NCBI GenBank assembly: GCA_900321515.1
Contig: ONWI01000130.1
Location: forward strand, 1-17,500
Origin: an uncultured Eubacteriales bacterium
GTDB taxonomy: Bacteria; Bacillota; Clostridia; Oscillospirales; Acutalibacteraceae
Direction of reading: 5' to 3'
DNA: 17,500 bases
The notes below the pieces were generated by a model. That model made no database searches. It saw only the letters and a program-made list of their open reading frames with translations, and was not told the DNA's origin. A program made the position numbers and the translations under genes. This document shows, one piece after another, positions 1-7,798 of the stretch. The first letter of the stretch is position 1. Every line of letters starts with the position of its first letter.

Positions 1-11
1 GCGTTGCAGCG

Positions 12-110
12 ATGGGCTCTGCCCCTGTTTTTCCGCTTGAAAAGCGAAAAAACTACCCTGCAAGGGCTCTGCCCTTGACCCGCCAGGAGGTCCAGACTCC
101 CTGGACTCCC
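12..110. repeat. Palindrome-rich intergenic repeat (GGGCTCTGCCC type)
   Basis: The 11-nt palindrome-like unit GGGCTCTGCCC occurs at 14-24 and again at 64-74. The second copy is extended to CAAGGGCTCTGCCCTTG (61-77). A further inverted repeat, GTCCAG/CTGGAC, lies at 90-106, and an imperfect one (TTTTTCCGCTT / AAAGCGAAAAA) lies between the two GGGCTCTGCCC units. I associate this kind of sequence with dispersed intergenic repeats of Ruminococcaceae-type genomes, but only the local palindromes can be shown from this window. An ORF on each strand crosses it, but neither has a recognisable protein or a ribosome-binding site. Confidence 0.55.
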
Positions 111-320
111 ACGCTCGCTAGTTCCGGCGCTCCGCGCTTTCTTTTAAAAATTGATTTCCGTGGCGTTTTACTGATTTCCGGCCGGAAGCAGACTGTTTTG
201 GGATTGGGCTGTTTTGCGTGGTGACTGCGGCAGACGCACTCGGACCAAGCCGGCATAATGCTGCCGGTTTCTGCCGGAATTACGCAACGCGCCTCGCCGC
301 CGATTGAATGGGGAATGAAT
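111..320. other. Gene-free stretch upstream of nadK with small palindromes
   Basis: No convincing gene or promoter is visible here. It contains a direct repeat TGATTTCCG (152-160 and 172-180), a perfect 12-bp palindrome TTCCGGCCGGAA (176-187), and a CCGGCA (250-255) that can pair with TGCCGG at either 262-267 or 272-277. The last set lies 45-70 nt ahead of the nadK start and could form alternative hairpins in the leader, but no known riboswitch is recognised. Confidence 0.4.
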
Positions 321-1172
321 ATGAAACTGCTGGTTACTCCTAACAACGACAAACAGGGGATTTTTGAAAGCACGGCTAAATTATGCAATGCGCTTCACGA
401 GCACGGAGCCGTGGTCTGTATGCTGGATTCCGACAAGGAAACTTACAGTGATTTCTGCGACTTCTCAGGAAACAATATCAACGAGCTTACCCAGAAATGT
501 GACGCGGTTATCGCTCTGGGCGGAGACGGCACCATACTTCGCTCCGCGACTATTGCCGCGGTTTATGACAAGCCGGTCTTAGGTCTCAATCAAGGCCGGC
601 TGGGCTTTATGGCGGGTCTGGAAATGAATGAGCTGGAGCTTATTTCCCGCCTTTTTACCAAAGAATACGAAATTCAGCGCAGGATGATGCTTGACGTTTC
701 CGTTAAGCACAACGGCAAGTGCAAATACCGCAACATTTCGCTTAACGACGTGGTTCTCTCACGCGGCGCAATGTCACATATTATCGACTTCAGGATAACC
801 CACAACAGCGACACTTGCCTTGAATACCGCGCCGACGGAATTATTATTTCCACGCCGACCGGCTCCACCGCCTATTCTCTTTCCGCAGGCGGACCGGTAG
901 TCGATCCGAGTGTCAAGAGCATTATCCTCACGCCTGTCTGTCCGCATTCGCTCTGCAACCGTTCGGTGATTTTTTCGAGCGATTCATTCCTCGACATTCA
1001 GCCTAACATCACATTCGACAACGAACTTTATCTGACGATTGACGGGGACGGCGTATTCCGTATGGAAAAAGAATATTCCATACATATCAGGCGATCCAAA
1101 TTAAACGCCAAGTTTATCATTATCAAACAAAACAGCTTTTCACGCGTATTCACAGAGAAAATGCTTCACTAA
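321..1172 (+). CDS. nadK: NAD kinase (ATP-NAD kinase)
   Basis: This enzyme phosphorylates NAD to NADP in the cytosol, using ATP or polyphosphate. The 283-residue product carries the family landmarks: GGDG at 67-70, the LNDVVLSRG segment at 141-149, the nucleotide-binding DGIIISTPTGSTAY at 172-185, GGP at 190-192, and a TPVCPH segment near 204-209. The length matches bacterial NAD kinases. I chose ATG 321 because GGGGA (310-314) sits 6 nt upstream. The ATG at 258 lies in repeat-like sequence with no Shine-Dalgarno site, and the ATG at 315 is too close to GGGGA. It leads a tight unit with argR and recN, an order widely conserved in Bacillota. No promoter is evident in the 320 nt before it, so transcription may come from an upstream gene outside the window. 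Confidence 0.95.
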   Translation: MKLLVTPNNDKQGIFESTAKLCNALHEHGAVVCMLDSDKETYSDFCDFSGNNINELTQKCDAVIALGGDGTILRSATIAAVYDKPVLGLNQGRLGFMAGLEMNELELISRLFTKEYEIQRRMMLDVSVKHNGKCKYRNISLNDVVLSRGAMSHIIDFRITHNSDTCLEYRADGIIISTPTGSTAYSLSAGGPVVDPSVKSIILTPVCPHSLCNRSVIFSSDSFLDIQPNITFDNELYLTIDGDGVFRMEKEYSIHIRRSKLNAKFIIIKQNSFSRVFTEKMLH

Positions 1173-1208
1173 AATTTGCCGTTACAGGGCAGCAGGAAAG
1201 TGATCACT

Positions 1209-1664
1209 TTGAAAAACAGCAGGCAAAAAAGAATTCTTGAAATAATTCGCTCGCATAATGTTCAAACTCAGGAGGAGCTTTTGCTCAAGCTCTGCGAATC
1301 AGGTTACAGTGTGACACAGGCAACTGTTTCCAGAGACATCAATTCCCTGAGACTGGTCAAAGTGCCGGACGGCTCGGGTGGTTACAAGTATTCCGAGACC
1401 GGAATGAGAAGTTCGGCCAACACATCAAAATTCCTCGCAATGTTCACCGATAACGTCACTTCGGTTACCCGCGGACAGAATATTGTATGTGTCAAATGCC
1501 TTACCGGTATGGCTCAGGCAGTCTGCGCCTATTTTGACAGCATTAACCGGGAAAATATCGTCGGAACTTTAGCCGGTGAGGACACTATTTTTGTTCTTTG
1601 CAAAACCGAAAAGGATGCGGAGTCCCTCACCGAAGAAATGCAGAAAATGCTTATCGGAGCTTGA
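1209..1664 (+). CDS. argR: Arginine repressor ArgR
   Basis: ArgR is the hexameric, arginine-dependent transcription factor that controls arginine biosynthesis and catabolism. The N-terminal winged helix-turn-helix is clear: RQKRILEIIRS, then TQEELL, then SVTQATVSRDI, the family's DNA-recognition signature. The C-terminal arginine-binding and oligomerisation domain shows NIVCVKCLTGMAQAV and GTLAGEDTIFVLC, corresponding to the family's GTIAGDDTIF segment with Asp to Glu in GEDT. I place the start at TTG 1209 because AGGAAAG (1194-1200) sits 8 nt upstream. This gives 151 residues, the usual ArgR length. The GTG at 1200 overlaps the Shine-Dalgarno site, and the TTG at 1176 has none. It lies 36 nt after nadK and 54 nt before recN. 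Confidence 0.95.
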   Translation: MKNSRQKRILEIIRSHNVQTQEELLLKLCESGYSVTQATVSRDINSLRLVKVPDGSGGYKYSETGMRSSANTSKFLAMFTDNVTSVTRGQNIVCVKCLTGMAQAVCAYFDSINRENIVGTLAGEDTIFVLCKTEKDAESLTEEMQKMLIGA

Positions 1665-1718
1665 TTACTATTCTTTTTTGTTTCTTTATTTTTTAGCACA
1701 CAGGATGGTTTTATTTAA

Positions 1719-3398
1719 ATGTTAAGTAAGCTGTATATTGAAAACATCGCGGTCATCGAACGCGCGGAGATAGATTTCAGCAGAGGCTTCAACGTGCTCA
1801 CAGGTGAAACCGGCGCCGGTAAGTCCATACTTGTCGATTCTATCAACGCCGTTCTCGGTCAGCGCACAAGCCGCGAGCTTATCCGCACCGGAGCGGACAG
1901 GGCATTTGTCAGCGCGGAATTTGAAGACGTCTCCCCCGCCGCGCTTCGCGAAATATCCGAGCTTGGATATGAGTCTGACCGTGAAAACGCCGCAGCGCTT
2001 ATGCTTCGGCGTGAAATACGCTCTGACGGCAGGAACACCGTCAGAATCAACGACCGCCCCGCAAGCATTTCCGATCTTCGTGCTGTCGGCAGATTGCTGA
2101 TAAACATTCACGGACAGCATGAAAATCAAGCGCTTATGTCAGCCGACCGACACATGAAGTATCTCGACTGCATGGGCGGCTACGGTGACAAGCTCACGGA
2201 ATACGCATCCTTGTACAGAGCATACGCTTCCACCGCGCACGAGCTGAGCAGATTACGCACAGATGACGCTGAAAAAGCCCGACGCGCCGATATTCTCAGA
2301 TTCCAGATAAATGAGATTGAGTCCGCTGACCTTTCCGTGGGAGAAACCGAATCCCTTAAAAAACGCAGGGAAGCAATTGAAAATTCCGAGCGCGTATCCG
2401 GCGCTCTGAGCGGTTCTTATCAGCTTGTCAACGGGGACGATGAAAACGACGGCGCTCTCTCATTGCTTCAGCAATCCGCCGGGCTTATGTACGGTATTTC
2501 TACCGTGTGCGACGGCGCGGCAGGTCTCGCCGACAGGCTCAGCAGCATAGCATATGAACTGGAGGATATTACCTCCGAGCTGAGTTCACTGAATGAAGAG
2601 AACGAATTCAGCCCCTCTGAACTCGACGATATTGAAAACCGACTTGAAACGCTTGCCCGGGTCCGCCGGAAATACGGCGACGAACAGCAAGCCCTCGATT
2701 ATCTCGAAAAGGCGCGCGCCGAACTGGATTCAATAGAGCGCTCGGACGAGCTTCTTGCCGAACTGACCAACAAAGCACGCGATTGCTATCACAAGGCACT
2801 GAACGCCGCCGCGGAACTTACCCGACTGCGTAAGGCTGCCGCTGAGAAATTCTGCAATGCGGTGGGACATGAACTTGCCTTCCTCGATATGCCTTCGGTC
2901 AGGCTGGCCGTGGATATTCAGCCCTGCAATCTGAATCTTCACGGAGCCGATACAGTGGAATTCCTCATTTCAGCCAATCCCGGCGAACCTCCCAAGCCCA
3001 TCGGCAAAATTGCCTCCGGCGGTGAACTGAGCAGGATTATGCTCGCGATTAAAACCGTACTCGCCGATATTGACGAGATAGACACGATGATCTTCGACGA
3101 GGTTGACACAGGAATCAGCGGTCGCGCCGCCCACAAGGTCGGAGTCAAGCTGCACGAAGTCTCCCGTTCACGTCAGATAATCTGCATTACACATCTCGCG
3201 CAGATGGCGGCGCAGGCGGACACTCATCTGCTTATCAAAAAGAATGTCTCTGACGGAAGAACATTCACATCCGTTACTCCCCTTGACTTTGAGCAGCGAA
3301 AGCAGGAACTTGCCCGCATTAACGGCGGCGATGTCATCACGGACACAATGCTTCAAACCGCGGAAGAGCTTCTCAACAGCGCCGGTTTTTTCGCGTAA
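1719..3398 (+). CDS. recN: DNA repair ATPase RecN
   Basis: RecN is an SMC-like ATPase recruited to double-strand breaks, where it promotes recombinational repair. The 559-residue length is typical. Visible motifs are the Walker A GETGAGKS (residues 29-36), a Q-loop region INIHGQHENQALM, the ABC signature IASGGELSR near residue 431, and the Walker B FDEVDTGISG near 458-468, followed by the switch histidine region ICITHLAQMAA. Between them lies a long charged helical region expected to form the coiled coil. ATG 1719 is preceded by a weak AGGA (1702-1705). It closes the nadK-argR-recN unit and a long hairpin follows 8 nt after the stop. In many clostridia spoIVB and spo0A come next. Here a signalling gene follows instead, so this part of the conserved order is broken. 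Confidence 0.96.
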   Translation: MLSKLYIENIAVIERAEIDFSRGFNVLTGETGAGKSILVDSINAVLGQRTSRELIRTGADRAFVSAEFEDVSPAALREISELGYESDRENAAALMLRREIRSDGRNTVRINDRPASISDLRAVGRLLINIHGQHENQALMSADRHMKYLDCMGGYGDKLTEYASLYRAYASTAHELSRLRTDDAEKARRADILRFQINEIESADLSVGETESLKKRREAIENSERVSGALSGSYQLVNGDDENDGALSLLQQSAGLMYGISTVCDGAAGLADRLSSIAYELEDITSELSSLNEENEFSPSELDDIENRLETLARVRRKYGDEQQALDYLEKARAELDSIERSDELLAELTNKARDCYHKALNAAAELTRLRKAAAEKFCNAVGHELAFLDMPSVRLAVDIQPCNLNLHGADTVEFLISANPGEPPKPIGKIASGGELSRIMLAIKTVLADIDEIDTMIFDEVDTGISGRAAHKVGVKLHEVSRSRQIICITHLAQMAAQADTHLLIKKNVSDGRTFTSVTPLDFEQRKQELARINGGDVITDTMLQTAEELLNSAGFFA

Positions 3399-3406
3399 CT
3401 GACTTT

Positions 3407-3461
3407 GAGCCTGCCCGGTATCCTGGCGCATTTTTCACACGCCGAGATACCGGACAGGCTC
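3407..3461 (+). terminator. Long hairpin after recN, probable transcript end
   Basis: GAGCCTGCCCGGTATC (3407-3422) pairs with GATACCGGACAGGCTC (3446-3461) with one mismatch. An inner GGCG/CGCC (3425-3428/3441-3443 and adjacent) extends the stem around an AT-rich loop. It lies 8 nt after the recN stop. No run of T follows it, so a classical intrinsic terminator is not certain; it may instead be an RNA-stability element or a small palindromic repeat. Its outer end GAGCCTG...GTATC resembles the ends of the repeat at 10897-11095. Confidence 0.6.
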
Positions 3462-3516
3462 TTGAATTTGATTTCAAATATAATTTTAAAAAATAACAAA
3501 TATTTTTAAAATTATA

Positions 3517-3545
3517 TTGAAATTTTTGCGATTAATTGATATAAT
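3517..3545 (+). promoter_or_regulatory. Sigma-A type promoter for the GGDEF gene
   Basis: A -35 box TTGAAA (3517-3522) and a -10 box TATAAT (3540-3545) are separated by 17 nt, and a TGn extension (3537-3539) precedes the -10. The surrounding 80 nt are strongly AT-rich. The predicted start is near 3552, giving a leader of about 40 nt before ATG 3592. This makes the gene transcriptionally independent of recN. Confidence 0.8.
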
Positions 3546-3591
3546 TATTTATATGTAAGTTCTCATCAAATGCGCAAAGGAATGATTCGAA

Positions 3592-6500
3592 ATGGAAGGT
3601 ACATCAAAAAAAGACGTTAACAGCTTAGTTGCCTCTTTGATGAATGATGCCTATGAAAAAAACGGCAAGCTGCTTTTCATTAAATACAGCAATACATTTA
3701 CCATTAAGTTTGAAGACGTGCTGGTTGCTTCATCCGACAATGAAAACGCTGTCCAGACACTCTATCACGAATTAAAACCCGGCATGATGCAGGCGGCTTA
3801 CGCTCCTCTCATGGACTGGATCGGCGCGCTCTACAAGCGCTATTTCTCCGATATGGACTATGCCGCTTTTTTGTCTGACTGTGACGTTTACCCTTTGCAT
3901 ATCAACGTTTTCAAGTCTTATTTTGAGTGCGGAACATGTCGGAGAACCGAGACTATTGTTCGCAATGAAGCCGAATATGAACATGATCTTTTCATTACTG
4001 ACATTATCAAGATTTTCAATACCATTGCGGACGTTGTCCCGCTTCTGATGATCTTTGACAATCTCCAATACTGCGAAAAGTCTCTGCTGACGTTCCTTGA
4101 GAAGCTCACTCACTCGGGCACTGAAAAGCATTTCTCGGTGCTTGCTGACTTCAATGAGAAATACGAGGTTGACGATTACATCCAGGATATGTGGGATTTG
4201 TTCTCCAGACGCATCGAAACTAAGAACATGATGCTCTACTGGGAATTTGACAGCATGATCGTTTCCGATAACCGTCACATTCCGTTTATCCCTGATAAAG
4301 CTTTCTTTGCCGTTTATCTGATCATGCTCAACAACATGATCAATATGCTCTGTCTCGATCAGGCGCTCATGTATTTCGAGGTCATTCGTCAGAAGCTGGA
4401 ATCAGGCGAAATGTTCGTTACCGCCAAGGAACGTTACATCTTTTACAATATCTACGGCAATGCCCACTTCCTCCACGGCGATTACGATGACGCCATCGAA
4501 ATGAGCGAAATCATGCGCGGCGTTTATATCACCAGCAAAGACCTTCACCAAACCAATTACGAATATAATTTCAATGAGCTTGCCTGCCTTGCCCATATCT
4601 ACAAGCGCTGTGAAGCCAAGGCTATGGATTATGTTCTCGAGTGCAAGCGCATCGCTTACGGCAGCGGCGACGGTTTTCTGATGTTCCAGGCCGATCTGCT
4701 GCGTTACAAGGCTATGATGAGAGGCTGGGATATGGAATACCTCGTCACGGCTTTCGGCGTCACCTATGAAATTGACAACGACTTCCTCTCCCTCGCCCGC
4801 AAATATGATTATCTCAACAATCTGGCTTATGTGGTCGCTTTTGGATACGGCAACGACCAGACTTTCTACCGCGATTCACTCAATTACTGCGAGAGCCGCG
4901 AGCACGTCGTAACCAGTACCAATATCGCCAAAGAACTTAAGAACGACTACCTGCTTCTTCTCATGTGGGAAAAGCATATCAGATTTACCATCAGATACGG
5001 CTATTTCAACGTTGCGGACTACTACTACAAGTGCCAGCTTAAAATCTATGAGCAGACTGACAATATGCGTGAAGCCGGTATTATCTACAACGGTCTGGGC
5101 TACAACCGTATTATCATGGGTCACTACAATTACGCGAGTGATTTCTTCAATTCGGCTATCAACGTGTGGTATAAACTCGGCTTTGCCGATGAAATCGGTA
5201 TGACTCTTTACAACATGGCGATCAACGAGATCCTTATGGATGAATACAGCGTCGCTATCGAAATGATCACTACCACCATTCGTATCATGAAATACCTGGA
5301 TCAGATAAACCTGAAATACTGTAACATGTCCAAGCTCTACGGTATGCTGGTCTATTGCCACTACAAGCTTCACATCGAATACAACGCTCAGTTCTATCTC
5401 AACAAAATGGAGTACATCCTTCACCACCTCCTCTACTCCGAAGAAACTCCGGATTATACAGCATGGGACAATGAGCTTTTCCTCTTCTATATCAGCAAGG
5501 CCTTGCTCTGTAAAAATTCAGACCCGGAAAAAGCGCAGCTATTGTTTGACAAGGCAAAATATCACATGGAACGCGCCGATGATCTGTACTTCTTCGTGTA
5601 TATGATTTTCGCTATTGAGCAGTCCACGTTCTACAAAGAAAAGGGCGATATGGATAATTTCAAGAAGGTCCTCAACAAGTGCATTGATCACTTCAAGAAA
5701 CACGGCTGCAACGAAAAGGCTGACAGGCTTTTCGCTATTCTCAATAACAAGAATGTCGCAACCAAGAAGATGGGTTCGGGTCTTAAATCCGTAACCTCCT
5801 TCCAGCTTATCGAACTTGCCCGTCGTGTCGGTTCCGAGATTGAGCTTGACAAACAGAACAAGAATATACGCTTCCTTTCGTCCTGGCAGAAACTCATGAA
5901 CAGCGATACAGTTGAAAATGTTCAGGCGCTTTACAAGAAATCGGTCAAGCTCATTAAACGCAATTTCAATGTTGACAATGTTTTCATGTTCTCTGTAAAC
6001 GGCGACAATATTAACGCTGATTTCACCGAAAAGAATTCTGACATCAGCGGATTCCGCATGAACAATATTGTCGATTTCTTCCGCAATCCACAGCAGCCAT
6101 TCGTTGTAACCCGCACAGAAAAGAGATTCTATGATTACTCCAAATTGATCAAAAACTTCGGCATCAATGAAGTTTTCTCAATGCTGTGTGTGCCTGTTTA
6201 CGACGGCGAACAGCTTGATCATCTCTTCATCGCTACTATTATGTCTCACGATAATTTTGTACACAACTACGACATGCTCGATGAAGATGATCTGAATATT
6301 CTGAAATTCACGTTCCGTCAGTTGATCGATTCCACACACAGACTTCAGGCACGTCTCGAAATCCAGGAAATGAACGCCAAACTGGAAAAAACTTCGGTTA
6401 CAGATATGCTTACAGGTCTTCTCAACCGTCAGGGCTTCGCAAAGTATCTTGACGAGGAATTCGACAAGCTGGCTGCCAAGAAGAGAACACGAGAAATTCC

Positions 6501-6981
6501 GACTACTGTTCTTTATATTGACCTTGACAATTTCAAGTTCTACAACGACACCTTCGGTCACGACATCGGTGACGTTCTGCTTGTGTCATTCTCCAAGCTA
6601 TTCAAGGACATCGTTGGAGAAACCGGCTACAGCGTCCGCTATGGCGGCGACGAATTCCTTGTTATTCTTCCAGACGCCGATTCAAGCGAGGGCGAACGTG
6701 TCGCGAAGGCTATCTACAAGAAGCTGAATGACTCCAACGGCTTTGAGGGCGAAATCAAGTCCAAGATGGGTCACGACTTCGTGGTGCCAAAGAACAGACG
6801 CGTCAATTGTTCCATCGGCATCGCCACATCGCAGGAGGCAAGCATGACGGCTGTTTCGGAAGCTCTGAAGTGTGCCGACAGCGCGCTGTATGTGGTTAAG
6901 AAATCAACCAAGGGCAATTACAGAGTCTATCAGGGCGAAAGCCGTGAGGACGCTGAAAATCCGAAGAAAAAAAGAGCCTAA
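3592..6981 (+). CDS. Large GGDEF-domain protein with degenerate STAND ATPase-like N-terminus
   Basis: This is a probable diguanylate cyclase making c-di-GMP under control of a very large sensory region; it is cytosolic, with no membrane segment seen. Order of parts: residues about 20-210 resemble the AAA_16/STAND ATPase found in cyclase and regulator fusions, with a Walker-B-like VPLLMIFDNLQY (149-160) but no P-loop where KYSNTFTIKF (31-40) stands. Residues about 240-750 are helical and TPR-like, the clearest part near 500-580. Residues about 770-915 look GAF-like. A short charged linker helix precedes the GGDEF domain, which starts near 934 (TDMLTGLLNRQGF). The active-site motif GGDEF is at 1018-1022, with DLDNFK and FGHDIGD intact. 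The inhibitory RxxD I-site is absent; GETG occupies its position. AAAGGAA is 9 nt before ATG 3592. The N-terminal fold assignment is inference; the GGDEF call is firm. Confidence 0.9.
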   Translation: MEGTSKKDVNSLVASLMNDAYEKNGKLLFIKYSNTFTIKFEDVLVASSDNENAVQTLYHELKPGMMQAAYAPLMDWIGALYKRYFSDMDYAAFLSDCDVYPLHINVFKSYFECGTCRRTETIVRNEAEYEHDLFITDIIKIFNTIADVVPLLMIFDNLQYCEKSLLTFLEKLTHSGTEKHFSVLADFNEKYEVDDYIQDMWDLFSRRIETKNMMLYWEFDSMIVSDNRHIPFIPDKAFFAVYLIMLNNMINMLCLDQALMYFEVIRQKLESGEMFVTAKERYIFYNIYGNAHFLHGDYDDAIEMSEIMRGVYITSKDLHQTNYEYNFNELACLAHIYKRCEAKAMDYVLECKRIAYGSGDGFLMFQADLLRYKAMMRGWDMEYLVTAFGVTYEIDNDFLSLARKYDYLNNLAYVVAFGYGNDQTFYRDSLNYCESREHVVTSTNIAKELKNDYLLLLMWEKHIRFTIRYGYFNVADYYYKCQLKIYEQTDNMREAGIIYNGLGYNRIIMGHYNYASDFFNSAINVWYKLGFADEIGMTLYNMAINEILMDEYSVAIEMITTTIRIMKYLDQINLKYCNMSKLYGMLVYCHYKLHIEYNAQFYLNKMEYILHHLLYSEETPDYTAWDNELFLFYISKALLCKNSDPEKAQLLFDKAKYHMERADDLYFFVYMIFAIEQSTFYKEKGDMDNFKKVLNKCIDHFKKHGCNEKADRLFAILNNKNVATKKMGSGLKSVTSFQLIELARRVGSEIELDKQNKNIRFLSSWQKLMNSDTVENVQALYKKSVKLIKRNFNVDNVFMFSVNGDNINADFTEKNSDISGFRMNNIVDFFRNPQQPFVVTRTEKRFYDYSKLIKNFGINEVFSMLCVPVYDGEQLDHLFIATIMSHDNFVHNYDMLDEDDLNILKFTFRQLIDSTHRLQARLEIQEMNAKLEKTSVTDMLTGLLNRQGFAKYLDEEFDKLAAKKRTREIPTTVLYIDLDNFKFYNDTFGHDIGDVLLVSFSKLFKDIVGETGYSVRYGGDEFLVILPDADSSEGERVAKAIYKKLNDSNGFEGEIKSKMGHDFVVPKNRRVNCSIGIATSQEASMTAVSEALKCADSALYVVKKSTKGNYRVYQGESREDAENPKKKRA

Positions 6982-6990
6982 TTTATAAGA

Positions 6991-7030
6991 GCCGCGTCCG
7001 GTCAGTCTTTGACTTGGACGCGGCTTTTTT
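6991..7030 (+). terminator. Intrinsic terminator of the GGDEF gene
   Basis: GCCGCGTCC (6991-6999) pairs perfectly with GGACGCGGC (7016-7024), and six T follow (7025-7030). The loop can close further through GTCA/TGAC (7001-7004/7010-7013). It begins 9 nt after the stop codon, so the GGDEF gene is a monocistronic unit bounded by its own promoter and terminator. Confidence 0.95.
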
Positions 7031-7080
7031 CGCGCGGTTAATTATTTAATTTATATCACAATGAGTTTACAATTTATTGA

Positions 7081-7108
7081 TTAATTCATACGTCGATTAT
7101 GTTATAAT
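7081..7108 (+). promoter_or_regulatory. Promoter of the rubrerythrin gene with overlapping palindrome
   Basis: An extended -10, TGTTATAAT (7100-7108), is strong. The best -35 is TTAATT (7081-7086, 16-nt spacer), with TTGATT (7077-7082, 20-nt spacer) as an alternative. The inverted repeat ATTAT-GTT-ATAAT (7096-7108) coincides with the -10. In clostridia rubrerythrins are often PerR-controlled. The half-site TTATAAT is present, but the full PerR box is not, so regulation by PerR is only a possibility. Confidence 0.65.
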
Positions 7109-7129
7109 TAAATAAAAAGTACATGACGC

Positions 7130-7211
7130 ATTACAAATTTTTAGTGTTTGTAATCCATTGTGTCCTGTGCTTATTTCGCTTCTTTTTTGAAAGAAGATAA
7201 AAAATCGGAGG
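7130..7211 (+). promoter_or_regulatory. Structured 5' leader of the rubrerythrin mRNA
   Basis: Two perfect hairpins lie between the promoter and the start codon. ATTACAAA (7130-7137) pairs with TTTGTAAT (7147-7154). CTTCTTT (7179-7185) pairs with AAAGAAG (7190-7196) around a TTTG loop. The strong Shine-Dalgarno GGAGG (7207-7211) follows 10 nt later and is left exposed. The leader is about 105 nt if transcription starts near 7115. I do not recognise a known riboswitch. The hairpins may protect an abundant transcript from 5' decay. Confidence 0.5.
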
Positions 7212-7219
7212 CTATTATT

Positions 7220-7762
7220 ATGGCAAAATTTGTTTGTTCGGTATGCGGATATGTTTACGAAGGCGACGCTGCTCCCGAGACTTGTCCCGTTTGCGGTGTT
7301 CCCGCTTCTAAGTTCGTTAAGCAGGAGTCTGAAATGACTTGGGCGGCTGAGCATGTTGTCGGAGTCGCTTCTGATGTTCCCGAGGACATCAAGGAGGATC
7401 TGAGAGCTAACTTCAACGGCGAGTGCTCTGAAGTCGGTATGTATCTGGCTATGTCCAGAGTTGCTTATCGCGAAGGTTATCCCGAAATCGGTGCTTATTG
7501 GGAGAAGGCCGCTTTTGAAGAGGCAGAGCATGCTGCTAAGTTTGCCGAGCTCCTTGGCGAAGTTCTCACCGATTCAACCAAGAAGAATCTTGAGATGAGA
7601 GTCGAAGCCGAAAACGGCGCAACCGCCGGCAAGACCGACCTCGCAAAGCGCGCTAAGGCGCTCAATCTCGATGCTATCCACGACACTGTTCATGAGATGG
7701 CACGTGACGAAGCCCGCCATGGCAAGGCTTTCGCCGGTCTGCTCAAGAGATACTTCGGCTGA
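7220..7762 (+). CDS. Reverse rubrerythrin (N-terminal rubredoxin domain)
   Basis: This is a cytosolic non-haem di-iron peroxidase that removes hydrogen peroxide and possibly oxygen in anaerobes, taking electrons from NADH-linked redox partners. The rubredoxin iron site is at the N-terminus (C6xxC9 and C22xxC25). The four-helix di-iron domain follows, with E68 and the ExxH pairs E101-H104 and E164-H167. Classical rubrerythrins have the rubredoxin domain at the C-terminus, so this is the reverse type known from clostridia. The ATG at 7220 is chosen because GGAGG lies 8 nt upstream and the protein then begins directly at the rubredoxin fold. The in-frame ATG at 7160 lies in the hairpin leader without a Shine-Dalgarno site. 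It has its own promoter and terminator. Confidence 0.93.
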   Translation: MAKFVCSVCGYVYEGDAAPETCPVCGVPASKFVKQESEMTWAAEHVVGVASDVPEDIKEDLRANFNGECSEVGMYLAMSRVAYREGYPEIGAYWEKAAFEEAEHAAKFAELLGEVLTDSTKKNLEMRVEAENGATAGKTDLAKRAKALNLDAIHDTVHEMARDEARHGKAFAGLLKRYFG

Positions 7763-7798
7763 TAACTGTCTGTCCGTCTTTATCCCCACATGAATTAT

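Noticed and set aside
258..320. Upstream ATG that would lengthen NAD kinase by 21 residues
   Set aside because: The extra residues do not belong to the family and the ATG has no ribosome-binding site; GGGGA is placed correctly for ATG 321.
53..388. Minus-strand ORF of 111 residues overlapping the nadK start
   Set aside because: It crosses palindromic repeat sequence and the nadK coding start, has no recognisable domain and no Shine-Dalgarno site.
4876..5427. Minus-strand ORF of 183 residues inside the GGDEF gene
   Set aside because: The plus-strand reading is continuous for 1129 residues with recognisable domains; the antisense protein is a valine- and histidine-rich shadow with no family resemblance.
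7160..7219. Earlier in-frame ATG for rubrerythrin
   Set aside because: It lies inside the hairpin leader without a Shine-Dalgarno site; the protein family begins at the rubredoxin cysteines just after ATG 7220, which has GGAGG.
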